Positions 1-9,392 of a stretch of DNA of 64,000 nucleotides are shown here, one piece after another (position 1 is the first letter of the stretch; every line of letters starts with the position of its first letter). The stretch is from Haloterrigena sp. KLK7 (GTDB taxonomy: Archaea; Halobacteriota; Halobacteria; Halobacteriales; Natrialbaceae). The stretch spans positions 3,658,001-3,722,000 of the forward strand of contig NZ_CP149787.1 in NCBI RefSeq assembly GCF_037914945.1, read 5' to 3'. A program made the position numbers and the translations under genes. The notes beneath the pieces were generated by a model. The model saw nothing but the letters and a program-made list of their open reading frames with translations, did no database searches and was not told the origin of the DNA.

Positions 1-1316
<1,316 letters not shown>

Positions 1317-1435
1317 CGGCCGTCCGACGACGTCCGGCCGTCCGCTGGCGCGCCCTGGAACCGGCAATCATTTCTTCATTTCTAGCGGCTCATCCAGAAT
1401 ATCTAAGTGGTAGCCGGGCGACCGATAGACTGTAC

Positions 1436-1555
1436 ATGTCCCGTACAGTGAAGTTCCTGGTTGCCCTGTTCGTCATCGCTGTCCTCTGGAAAGTCGTCAG
1501 TAGCGGCTCTTCTGACGTCGATATCGAGGAAATCGAGTACGAACCGGACGAATAA
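1436..1555 (+). CDS. 39-aa single-span membrane microprotein
   Basis: This short ORF starts MSRTVKFLVALFVIAVLWKV and ends in an acidic tail, DIEEIEYEPDE. One hydrophobic helix (about residues 6-22) after an Arg/Lys pair predicts a single-span protein with a short acidic C-terminal tail. It lies 119 bp after pyrI in the same direction. An A+T-rich stretch with ATCTAAGTGG lies about 35 bp upstream of the ATG and could hold a TATA element, so it may be transcribed on its own. The hydrophobic-then-acidic composition is typical of real haloarchaeal small proteins and unlike a random frame. Function unknown. Confidence 0.6.
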   Translation: MSRTVKFLVALFVIAVLWKVVSSGSSDVDIEEIEYEPDE

Positions 1556-1776
1556 CAGCCCGTTTGCCGCTCGAAGGCGAGTCAGCGGTCGTCGCCCGGT
1601 GACCGCCGTCGGCCCTTTCTCGCATCCACCGATCGTCGGCTATAGTCGCCACTGAAACGAATCACACGCTGGTCGAAACGACGTCCTGCGATCAGGCGTG
1701 CCGTGACTTGCAGTGGATACGATAGTCTCCCACTCGAATCCGAACGGCTTACGGGAACGGCGCCGTACGCTGAGTT

Positions 1777-2616
1777 ATGTACGGCGTCGTCACGCGTAAC
1801 GCTGAAGAGGTCCGCTGGCCGGAGTTCGACCGCGGCTTCTACGAGGTCAAGGACGTGACCGGCCGGTCCGCCGACCCGATCGAGGACGGCGTGAACATGG
1901 TCTCCTGTTTCGGCGACAACGCCGCCGCGGACGCCGATCCGTCGCTGGTCCCCGTCGACGACATGGGACGGCCGGCCGATCGGGAGCGGGAGTACTTCGA
2001 CTGGGCGTACATCTGCCCCTCCCGCGAGGATTACCGCGAGGGGCTGTTCGAGATCATCGACGACTGCGCGGCGGCGAACCCGGACGTCCGACTCGACGAT
2101 ATCGGCTTCCCGCGGGCCGAGTACTGTCGCTGCGGCGTCTGTGAGCAGCGCTTCGCGGAGAGCGAGTACGACGATCGGTACGAGTGGCGCGCGAGCGTCA
2201 TCACGGAGTTCGTCGCCGACGCCGCCGATCGGATCCCCGGCGACGTCTACATGACCCTCTACCCCGATCCCTATCCGGGTCACCTCTACGAACGGGCCGG
2301 TATCGACCTCGAGGCCGTCGAGGAACACGTCGACGAGTTCGTCGTCCCCCTCTACGATACCGCCTACGAAACGACCTACTGGCTCGAGACCATCGCGAAG
2401 GGGTTCGAGAGCGCGCTCGAAACGCCGTTCAATATCGAATTGTACGCGGTAAACGTCGACGTCGACAACCTGATCCACGCCCTCGAGGTCGCCGAGGAGT
2501 ACGGGAACGGCGTCTTCTTCGGTTACGAAGCGAGCAACGCGCGAGCGGCGCTGCGGCGGCGGCGGGCCGACGAGCGCGAGGGGGTCACCCACGGCGAACC
2601 GAACTCCGAGTCGTAG
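1777..2616 (+). CDS. Conserved haloarchaeal protein, TIM-barrel glycosidase-like
   Basis: 279-aa soluble protein with no signal or membrane segment, starting at an ATG about 20 bp after a weak A+T patch. It contains DDIGFPRAEYCRCGVCEQRF (about residues 107-126). This resembles the beta-strand plus Cys-rich segment of putative glycoside-hydrolase-like TIM barrels, where an acidic residue is followed by F-P-R and C-x-C-x2-C. Later segments (DVYMTLYPDPYPGHLYE, then EFVVPLYD) fit successive barrel strands ending in charged or aromatic residues. The C-terminus is Arg/Glu-rich. The barrel assignment is an inference from pattern only; substrate and pathway are unknown, and the neighbours give no clue. 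Confidence 0.7.
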   Translation: MYGVVTRNAEEVRWPEFDRGFYEVKDVTGRSADPIEDGVNMVSCFGDNAAADADPSLVPVDDMGRPADREREYFDWAYICPSREDYREGLFEIIDDCAAANPDVRLDDIGFPRAEYCRCGVCEQRFAESEYDDRYEWRASVITEFVADAADRIPGDVYMTLYPDPYPGHLYERAGIDLEAVEEHVDEFVVPLYDTAYETTYWLETIAKGFESALETPFNIELYAVNVDVDNLIHALEVAEEYGNGVFFGYEASNARAALRRRRADEREGVTHGEPNSES

Positions 2617-2898
2617 GACGCTCGCAGGCGGCTCGACCGGTCGTCCAAGCCGGTATTACCGCGACGGTCGTCGGTATTGGAGTCGATTACTCGCGTCCCC
2701 GTTCGTGATAGAACAGCAACACTATCGTCGGGAGCGTTCGCCGGTGAGTCCCGCCCGTTGGGCGTCGTTTCTCGCAGTAGTTCGACGGTGCGACGCTGTT
2801 TCAGGAGTTGGTCGCGGCCTTCCGAGCGGAACCGACGACCCCCTTTATTGCGGTCTCCGTCGCCCGTGTCGGCGAGGAGTGACCTCCTCGAGTACACG

Positions 2899-4308
2899 AT
2901 GACAGATCACCAGCAGTCCCAACGGGAGTCGACGGAACAGCTCCAGCAGACGACGATGAATCAGGGCCAGGAAGCGATCGAGCAGGCGATCGACCTCCAG
3001 CGAAACATGGCCCGGATGGCCCTGAGCGCGATGCAGTGGCAGGACACGGCCCAGCAACAGGGTCTCGAGCTGACGAAGTCGATGCTGCAGGGGTTCCCGG
3101 GCCAGCAGTTCACGCAGTCGGTTATACAGAGCTATCTGCAGGGGCTCGAGGCCGTCATGCCGGAAATGGAGCGCGCGATGGAGAAAGGGATGCAGGCCGC
3201 CGCCCAGCCGGGGACGGAGATGGGACAGCAGATGGAACGGGCGGGTCAGGGAATAGAGCACGCGAGCCAGCGAATGGGCCGGCAGGGGATGACCGGCGGC
3301 ATGCAGACGGGCGGCCAGCAAATGCACGGCCAGCAGTCCGGTGGGCGGACGGGCGGTCAGTGGAACGCACAGGAGACCGGCGGGCAGATGGGCGGCCAGC
3401 AGTCCGGCGGCCGGCAGATGGGCGGCCGGCAGATGAGAGGCCGACAATCCGGTCACTCGAGCCAGCCGACGGGCGGGCGCTCACAGGGGACGGACGGTCA
3501 ACAGATGGGCGGCCAGCAGACAGCCGGCCGGGGGATGGGCGGCGACACACAGCAGTCGACGCAGCAGTCGTATCCGCAGACCGGCGAGTGGGTGTCACCG
3601 GAGCGGACCTACGGCGGTGAGTCTTCCGGAACGATGGATCAGGGCCAGAGCCAGCCCCAGCAGACGATAGCGTCCGGTCAGTCGGACCGATATTCGAAGC
3701 CTCCCGAGTACGAAACGCGGTCCCAGACGGGCCAGTCGGGGACCGATTACGAGCCCCAGGACCAGTCCGGGTACAGCAGTCCGCCACAGGGCGGGCACGT
3801 CGAAACGGAGACGCAGCAGGGTCGGCGATCCGCGACGCCCACGCGGACCCGCTCCGAGACGCAGGGCCAGCACGGCCGGCAGGACTCGCAGTTCCAGTCG
3901 TCTCAGCAGGGCCAGGGACGACACGAGCAGCGACAGCGGGGTCGCGAGTTCGGACAGTCGAGCCAGCGTCGTCGATCCGCCCAGGCGCAGTCCCAGCAGG
4001 GCCAGCAGGGTCAGCAGGAACAGTCTCGAGAGCGGTACTCGCAGCGAATCGACACCGGGCGACGCGAGGGCGGTCGCGGTCGACAGCGCCAGCCGATCGC
4101 TCAGGAACAGGATCGACAGGGCGAGTCACCCGCTCGAGAGTTCGAACCGTCGGACTCCGACGAGCTCGAATCGTCCGACGTCGACGCGGACCGCGACTCC
4201 GATACCGACGAGACGCCCCGGGACGACATGGAGCTCTCGGCCGAGCGAAGCGACGCCGAGACCGACGAGGGCGCTGACGGCGAATCGCTCGAGGAGGAAG
4301 AGGAGTAG
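2899..4308 (+). CDS. Gln/Gly-rich low-complexity protein with helical N-terminus
   Basis: 469-aa protein starting at MTDHQQSQRES; the frame is open upstream to 2677, but composition changes at 2899 and a TTTATT element lies about 50 bp upstream. Residues 1-115 look helical and amphipathic (QEAIEQAIDLQRN, LELTKSMLQGF), somewhat like phasin or other surface-coating helices. Residues about 120-330 are a Gly/Gln/Met/Arg/Ser low-complexity region with many GGQ/GGR and MGG motifs. The C-terminus turns Arg/Gln-rich and then strongly acidic (ending ESLEEEEE). There is no transmembrane segment. Such composition suggests an intrinsically disordered scaffold or a granule/condensate protein. Function is not recognised; the phasin resemblance is weak. 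Confidence 0.75.
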   Translation: MTDHQQSQRESTEQLQQTTMNQGQEAIEQAIDLQRNMARMALSAMQWQDTAQQQGLELTKSMLQGFPGQQFTQSVIQSYLQGLEAVMPEMERAMEKGMQAAAQPGTEMGQQMERAGQGIEHASQRMGRQGMTGGMQTGGQQMHGQQSGGRTGGQWNAQETGGQMGGQQSGGRQMGGRQMRGRQSGHSSQPTGGRSQGTDGQQMGGQQTAGRGMGGDTQQSTQQSYPQTGEWVSPERTYGGESSGTMDQGQSQPQQTIASGQSDRYSKPPEYETRSQTGQSGTDYEPQDQSGYSSPPQGGHVETETQQGRRSATPTRTRSETQGQHGRQDSQFQSSQQGQGRHEQRQRGREFGQSSQRRRSAQAQSQQGQQGQQEQSRERYSQRIDTGRREGGRGRQRQPIAQEQDRQGESPAREFEPSDSDELESSDVDADRDSDTDETPRDDMELSAERSDAETDEGADGESLEEEEE

Positions 4309-4479
4309 CGACGGCGGTCGCGGCTTCGCGAGTTCCCGTTTTCTCGAGCGTCGGCGCAGTGACGAATCGGGACGACGGGCCCGCTACGTAGTGGTCTCCA
4401 GTGGCGAAGCGGTCCGGAAAAACGGAACGGCTCGGGATCGATCGCGAGGGCTCAGCGAGGATGGGTCGGGCGAACGTGA

Positions 4480-5400
4480 CTAGCGAGTGTCGTTACCGAT
4501 GCGGTCGTCGTCGGAGTCGCGGTCGTTGTCGTCACCGATGAGACCGTCATTATCGTCGTCGTCGCCGATCAGCGAGTCGTCATCGGTACGGCGATCGGTG
4601 TCGTCAGTACGGCGATCGGTGTCGTCACCGATGAGACCGTCATCGTCGGAGTGACGGTCGTTGTCATCGCCGATCAGGGAATCGTCGTCGTTATCGTCAC
4701 CGATGAGGCCGTCATCGTCGGAGCGGCGGTCGTTGTCGTCGCCAATCAGTGAATCGTCGTCGTTGTCGTCACCGATGAGGCCGTCGTCATCGGAGCGACG
4801 GTCGTTATCGTCGCCGATCAGCGAGTCGTCGTCGTTATCGTCACCGATGAGGCCGTCGTCGTCGGAGCGACGGTCGTTGTCGTCACCGATCAGCGAATCG
4901 TCGTTGTTATCATCGCCGATAAGACCGTCATCGTCGGACGTGCGGTCGTTGTCATCGCCGATCAGCGAGTCGTCGTCCCGGTCGGTGCCGGGCGTTCCGG
5001 CGCCGGCGTCCGTCTCGGAGGCGCCCATGCTCGTGTCGGTCGCCCCGGTCTCGGTCTCCCGCTCGGACGCACCGGCCGCCGTATCGGTCGTCGTGGTCCG
5101 GTCCGTGTCCATGTCCGTCGTGCCGCCGGCGCTGGTCGCACCGCCGCCGGCGCTCCCGGAGAGGTCGCTCTCGAGGCGTACCTCGTCGTTGGTCACGCGG
5201 GCCACCGAGCCCTCCTGGAGCGGGTAGGTGTCCTCGTCGGACCCGCCCCAGCCGAGTTTGGCCTTGATCGTGTCCGTGATTCCCGGGTCCGGTTCGACGT
5301 GCGCGGTACCGTGTTCGACGTCCGCGATCAGGCCGACCTCCTCGCCGTTGGCGTTGACGACGCTCTTGCCGATGTCGTCGTCGGTAAACTGTGGAGACAT
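4480..5400 (-). CDS. PRC-barrel-like protein with acidic 24-residue LIGDD tandem repeats
   Basis: 306-aa protein read leftwards, convergent with the Gln-rich gene. Residues 1-80 form a PRC-barrel-like beta domain (DIGKSVVNANGEEVGLIADV, later VARVTNDEVRLES). A Thr/Ser/Gly linker covers residues 82-142. From residue 143 to the end it is built of alternating SLIGDDND and GLIGDDND half-units, twelve LIGDD motifs in all. S-L-I-G recurs at residues 145, 169, 193, 217 and 241, an exact 24-residue period. The repeats carry paired Asp clusters that could bind divalent cations or stay hydrated in high salt. PRC domains elsewhere mediate protein or RNA contacts; the role here is unknown. There is no signal peptide. 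Confidence 0.85.
   Translation of the reverse strand: MSPQFTDDDIGKSVVNANGEEVGLIADVEHGTAHVEPDPGITDTIKAKLGWGGSDEDTYPLQEGSVARVTNDEVRLESDLSGSAGGGATSAGGTTDMDTDRTTTTDTAAGASERETETGATDTSMGASETDAGAGTPGTDRDDDSLIGDDNDRTSDDDGLIGDDNNDDSLIGDDNDRRSDDDGLIGDDNDDDSLIGDDNDRRSDDDGLIGDDNDDDSLIGDDNDRRSDDDGLIGDDNDDDSLIGDDNDRHSDDDGLIGDDTDRRTDDTDRRTDDDSLIGDDDDNDGLIGDDNDRDSDDDRIGNDTR
4610..4977. repeat. 72-bp tandem repeat array inside the PRC-barrel gene
   Basis: Five in-frame units of 72 bp encode the 24-residue SLIGDD/GLIGDD period. A degenerate continuation runs to about 4483. Copies differ mostly at third codon positions (gtcatc/gtcgtc, ttgtcg/ttatcg), so the protein repeat is under selection while the DNA drifts. 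Each unit has two half-units of unequal length (14 and 10 residues). Confidence 0.9.
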
Positions 5401-5513
5401 TGCAGTAAACTAGACACCAAAGAAAAGGATTACGGTGGTGCTTGCGGTGGCTTGCGGTTCGAGTCGTGATCGTGTCTCGCGGACGGACGACCGAGAACTC
5501 GCCGTCGGCCCGG

Positions 5514-6281
5514 TCAGGCGTCGAACTCCGGCTCTCGGTCCTCGAGGAACGCGGCGACGCCCTCCGCGTGGGCCTCGGAGGTGCGCGCCTGGACCTGCAG
5601 CAGGTTCTCGTAGTCTAGCGCCTCGGACCAGTGGCGAGCCATGTTCTCGTGCATCGCCCCCTTCATCAGGCCGATGACCTCCGTCGGCCGGCCGCGGAGT
5701 TGGTCGAGAGTTTCGTCGACCCGATCGTCGAGCTCCTCGGGCGGAACCGCCTCGTTGATCAGCTCCAGATCGGCCGCCCGCTCGGCGTCGAAGAACTCGC
5801 CGGTGAACGCGAGCTTCTTCGCGGCCCGGAGGCCGATGATATGGGGGAGCATGAACGTCCCGCCGGTATCGGGAACGAGGCCGATCCGAACGAACGCACA
5901 GGAGAAGGTCGCGTCGGCGGCGGCGTAGGCGATGTCCGCCAGCGCGACGACCGACAGCCCGGCGCCGATGGCGTCGCCGTTGACCTTCGCGACGATCGGC
6001 ACTGGACACTCGAGCATCGCCTCGACGACGCGGCCGAAGCTCTCCTCGACCTCCGCGTAGGCGTCGGCGGCCGAGTCCGGCTGTTCCGACAGCCCCTCGA
6101 GGTCGCCGCCGGCGCTGAAGGCGTCGCCCTCGCCGGTGAGGACGATCGCGTCGTACTCTTCGGGCGAGGCGTCCTCGATGGTGTCGGCTAGCTCCGCGGC
6201 GATCTCTTTCGTCACGGCGTTGAGCGCCGCCGGTCGGTCGAACGCGATCCGGAGAACGCCCTCGTCGCTGTCGACGTGCAT
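5514..6281 (-). CDS. Enoyl-CoA hydratase/isomerase family protein (PaaG-like)
   Basis: 255-aa crotonase-fold enzyme acting on acyl-CoA esters. The oxyanion-hole segments are FSAGGDLEGL and NGDAIGAGLSVVALAD. The catalytic segment reads RIGLVPDTGGTFMLP: the usual second glutamate is replaced by Asp in P-D-T-G-G-T. This is the pattern of PaaG-type ring-epoxide or delta-isomerases rather than classical hydratases. The ATG at 6281 gives a normal family length. It stands alone between the PRC gene and the HtrA gene, and the substrate cannot be read from the sequence. Confidence 0.9.
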   Translation of the reverse strand: MHVDSDEGVLRIAFDRPAALNAVTKEIAAELADTIEDASPEEYDAIVLTGEGDAFSAGGDLEGLSEQPDSAADAYAEVEESFGRVVEAMLECPVPIVAKVNGDAIGAGLSVVALADIAYAAADATFSCAFVRIGLVPDTGGTFMLPHIIGLRAAKKLAFTGEFFDAERAADLELINEAVPPEELDDRVDETLDQLRGRPTEVIGLMKGAMHENMARHWSEALDYENLLQVQARTSEAHAEGVAAFLEDREPEFDA

Positions 6282-6347
6282 ACTCGAGGGTTACTCCCCC
6301 GCATTCATAATGAGGGGTGGTACCTCCGGACCCCGACCGATCGGCCG

Positions 6348-7442
6348 TCACCGAAGCGGGGACCGGGACCGCTCCGAGCGGGTCTCGAGCGTCAGGTCGA
6401 GCGACTGCTCGGTTCCGTCTCTCAGCACGGTCAGACGGATCGTATCGCCCGGCCGCGTCCGGAGCGCCAGGTGACTCGCCAGGTCTTCGAGCGATCGTAC
6501 CTCGGTCCCGTCGACCGCGAGAAGCACGTCGCCGCCGACGGGAATCCGTTTTCCGTCGACGAACCGGACCTCGCTCCCGCGGAGCACGCCGTCGGCGGGC
6601 CCGTTACTGACGGTCTCGACCGCGACTAGCCCGCGAGGGTCGTCCATCCCGTTCGCGTCGGCGACTGCCGGTGTGACGGTCTCGAACGAGACGCCCATGT
6701 AGGCGTGTTCGTAGCTTCCGTTTTCGATGAGTCGCGGGACGACGCGCTGAGTGAGCGCCGCCGAGATTCCGAACGCGATGTCGTCCCCGCGCTTGGAGTT
6801 GACGACGCCGACGACCGTTCCGTCCACGGACATCAGCGGACCGCCGCTGTTGCCCGGATTCACCGCCGCGTCCGTCTGAATCGCGTCCGGGATCCGGTAG
6901 CCGCTCGGCGACGGAATCAACCGGTCGGTCCCGCTCACGACGCCCGTCGTGACGGTGCCGTCGAGGTCGTACGGATTTCCGATAGCGACGACCTCCTGGC
7001 CGATCACGGGTCGCGTCTGAGCGAACGAAAGCGACGTCGCCGAGTCGGGCGTCGAGTCGGGGCTGATGACGGCGAGATCGCTGTGAACGTCCCGTCCGCG
7101 TACCTCGCCGGTAGCCCACGTTCCGTCGTCGAACCGGAGTTGGGTGGTGCGTGCGCTCCCGACGACGTGGGCGTTCGTGATCACGTGGGCGTCATCGTAC
7201 AGGAACCCGGTCCCCTGCCCGTGGCTCGTCCGGACCGAAACGACGGACGAGATCGCGTCGCGGTAGACCTGCGAGTACGCGCTTCCATCCGCCCGCGACT
7301 GTGTGTCCTCCGATGATACCTCGGACTGATCCGGAGACGATTCAGCCGGGGAGAACTGTTCGAGACAGCCCGCAAAGGAACCTGAAAGGGCAATACTGCC
7401 GATTTTCAGAAATTGCCGGCGGCTGGTCGTCTCTCGTGACAT
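6348..7442 (-). CDS. HtrA/DegP-family serine protease with PDZ domain, Tat lipoprotein
   Basis: 364-aa membrane-anchored quality-control protease facing the cell exterior. The N-terminus has a twin-arginine signal (TSRRQFLKIGS) followed by a lipobox ending at Cys26 (GSFAGC). The S1C catalytic triad is visible as His92 (TNAHVV), Asp122 (HSDLAV) and Ser199 (NPGNSGGPL). A PDZ domain occupies about residues 250-355 (GVLRGSEVRFVDGK, later LASHLALRTRPGDTI). I prefer the ATG at 7442 over a TTG three bases upstream. An A+T-rich stretch with ATAGTATAC lies just upstream and probably includes the promoter. Confidence 0.93.
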   Translation of the reverse strand: MSRETTSRRQFLKIGSIALSGSFAGCLEQFSPAESSPDQSEVSSEDTQSRADGSAYSQVYRDAISSVVSVRTSHGQGTGFLYDDAHVITNAHVVGSARTTQLRFDDGTWATGEVRGRDVHSDLAVISPDSTPDSATSLSFAQTRPVIGQEVVAIGNPYDLDGTVTTGVVSGTDRLIPSPSGYRIPDAIQTDAAVNPGNSGGPLMSVDGTVVGVVNSKRGDDIAFGISAALTQRVVPRLIENGSYEHAYMGVSFETVTPAVADANGMDDPRGLVAVETVSNGPADGVLRGSEVRFVDGKRIPVGGDVLLAVDGTEVRSLEDLASHLALRTRPGDTIRLTVLRDGTEQSLDLTLETRSERSRSPLR

Positions 7443-7712
7443 CAATGTATACTATTTGATCTTATTACCCGTCTATCTTTCGGTCGGCTGACGAACAACG
7501 GATTCGATTCGGAGAGACGGGTCGGTACCGGCTGTGCTTCGAAGGCGCTCTCGAGTGATGAACGCGGATGGGATCCCTATCGGTGCAGCTACGCGTGCGA
7601 CCGATCAACTGCGCGGTAAACGGCGAAAACCGTGCTGCCGATGCGAAAACATCGAGTGGTACCGGGAGCGGCCGACGGAACCGCGAGTCGGCCGGGGCGG
7701 TATCGGACCTGC

Positions 7713-8381
7713 TCAGTTCGAGGGCACCGGCGGGGCGACGGTCTCGTCCTCGGAGACGTTCAGCTCCGAGGTGACGAGCGCGCGGTAGGCCCGGCGGAGG
7801 CGCTCGGAGAGCGCCTGGTGGGAGATTCCGAGCTCCTCCGACAGCTCCTGCATCGAGACCTCGCGGGGGATCTCGAAGTAGCCGTGATCGATTGCCGCGA
7901 CGAGGGTCTCGTACTGCCGGGCGGTGAGACCGCACTGACTCTTCGTCTCCTCCGCGAGATCGAACAGGCGGACGATCGTCGGCGTGACGCCGGCCTCGTC
8001 GAACCGGTCGTAGAGCGAACTCACGCTCTCGCGGTCGGCGAACCGGATGCTCAGCAGCCACGTGCCGCTCGAGGCCGACGCGCTCAGCACCGTGCCGTTC
8101 TCCTCGAGGATCAGCTCGAAGAGATCGATGGTGTCGGGTTCGAACTCGATGTCGTAGAGCCAGCGGTCGTCCTCGCTGTTGATCAGCGTGTAGGACCCGA
8201 TCGCCGAGGCGTCGTCCAGCGCCGTCTCGATCTCCTCCTGAGACGGGCCCGACAGCCAGAGGCCGTGGCCGCTCGAGGCGATCACGCGCTCCATTTCACA
8301 GGTCAGTGAGGGGACCGCCTCGAACAGCTCGCCGGTTCCGGTTCCGTCGGCCGGAATCTCGATGTCTGCGATCGATGTCAT
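7713..8381 (-). CDS. HTH_10 (bacterio-opsin activator/DmsR-type) transcription regulator
   Basis: 222-aa regulator. The C-terminal about 55 residues are the haloarchaeal HTH_10 domain (LTARQYETLVAAIDHGYFEI, then SMQELSEELGISHQALSERL). The N-terminal 150 residues are the variable sensor-like part found in bat/DmsR relatives. The ATG at 8381 was chosen over one at 8393 because the downstream sequence (MTSIADIEIP) is the typical beginning of this group. It lies at the end of the molybdoenzyme and molybdate/tungstate transport cluster, 132 bp beyond the permease gene. In haloarchaeal DMSO respiration clusters such a protein activates the reductase operon, so a role in regulating this cluster is likely but inferred. 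Confidence 0.9.
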   Translation of the reverse strand: MTSIADIEIPADGTGTGELFEAVPSLTCEMERVIASSGHGLWLSGPSQEEIETALDDASAIGSYTLINSEDDRWLYDIEFEPDTIDLFELILEENGTVLSASASSGTWLLSIRFADRESVSSLYDRFDEAGVTPTIVRLFDLAEETKSQCGLTARQYETLVAAIDHGYFEIPREVSMQELSEELGISHQALSERLRRAYRALVTSELNVSEDETVAPPVPSN

Positions 8382-8513
8382 GATTTCAACCATGAGTACG
8401 ACGGGGATCCCAATAACCCCGTTTCCAAAGAGATTAGCAGCGATGAAACCGAATTACATTACCAGTGACACTTCTTGCAAGCAAGTCGTTCATCCGGTGG
8501 TATCGGTCCGCCG

Positions 8514-9392
8514 TCAGTATCGCCGCGCTGACCCGACGAGCGCCTGCACGAGCGCGACCACGACGACCGTAATAACCAGTAGCGCCAGCGCGATCGGGAC
8601 GATCGCCTCGAGACCGCGGGCGATCCGCAACACGTCGATGCGGGTCGGCATCGTCCGCGGGTTGTACGCGACCATCATCGTGGCGCCGAACTCGCCGAGC
8701 GCCCGCACGAACGTCAGGACGATCCCCGCGGCGATGGCGTTTCGCGCCAGCGGCAACGAGACCAGCCGGATCGTCTCGAGGCGACCGTATCCCAGCGTCC
8801 GGGCGGCCTCCTCGACGCGCGGATCGACGTCGTCGAAGCCGGCGCGGACGGTGACGACGAGAAACGGCGCGGCGACGAACGTCTGGGCGAGGACGACGCC
8901 GGCGTAGCTGTCGGTCAGCGGCACGCCGAGGGCCGCCGCCGCCGAGCCGATCGGCGTGTACCGGCCGACGACGGTCAACAGCATCACGCCGCCGACGATC
9001 GGCGGCAGGACCAGCGGGAGCAAGACGGCGGCCTCGAGGAGGCGCTTGCCGCGAAACCTGGCCCGCGAGAGGACGTACGCGAGCGGGACGCCGAAGACGG
9101 TCGCGACGGCCGTCGCGACCGGTGCCGTCAGCAGCGACGTCCTGATCGCGTCCCGCGTGGCGGGATCGGTGAGGCCGCCGATCACGTCGACCGTGCCCAC
9201 CTGCGCGAAGAACGCGACGACCGGGACGACGAAGTACGCGAGCAACACGACGCCGAGCAGCGCCGGGACGGCCATCCCGCCGGTCACGCGCTCGAGGCCG
9301 CTCCCGAACGAGTTCGAATCGGTCGGGTTCGAATCGGCCGCCGTCGGATCTGACGAGTTCGCATCACCCGTCCTCGCGTCTGTATCGGTCAC
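8514..9392 (-). CDS. Molybdate/tungstate-type ABC transporter permease
   Basis: 292-aa inner-membrane permease with about six hydrophobic spans after an acidic, Asn/Ser-rich N-terminal tail. The cytoplasmic EAA loop is clear (EEAARTLGYGRLETIRLVSL followed by P-L-A-R-N), placing it in the ModB/WtpB/CysU group. It starts with GTG at 9392, overlapping the stop of the binding-protein gene by 4 bp, so the two are coupled. The partner ATPase is not encoded in the window. Molybdate or tungstate as substrate follows from the binding protein and the molybdoenzyme genes in the same cluster. Confidence 0.9.
   Translation of the reverse strand: MTDTDARTGDANSSDPTAADSNPTDSNSFGSGLERVTGGMAVPALLGVVLLAYFVVPVVAFFAQVGTVDVIGGLTDPATRDAIRTSLLTAPVATAVATVFGVPLAYVLSRARFRGKRLLEAAVLLPLVLPPIVGGVMLLTVVGRYTPIGSAAAALGVPLTDSYAGVVLAQTFVAAPFLVVTVRAGFDDVDPRVEEAARTLGYGRLETIRLVSLPLARNAIAAGIVLTFVRALGEFGATMMVAYNPRTMPTRIDVLRIARGLEAIVPIALALLVITVVVVALVQALVGSARRY

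Noticed and set aside
3155-4129. 324-aa leftward and 194-aa rightward frames inside the Gln-rich gene
   Set aside because: Low-complexity Ser/Arg/Pro or Asp/Arg-Gly translations produced by the repetitive G+C-rich DNA in other frames.
4610-4977. CRISPR-like array
   Set aside because: The 72-bp repeats have no unique spacers, are in frame with a protein, and no cas genes are nearby.
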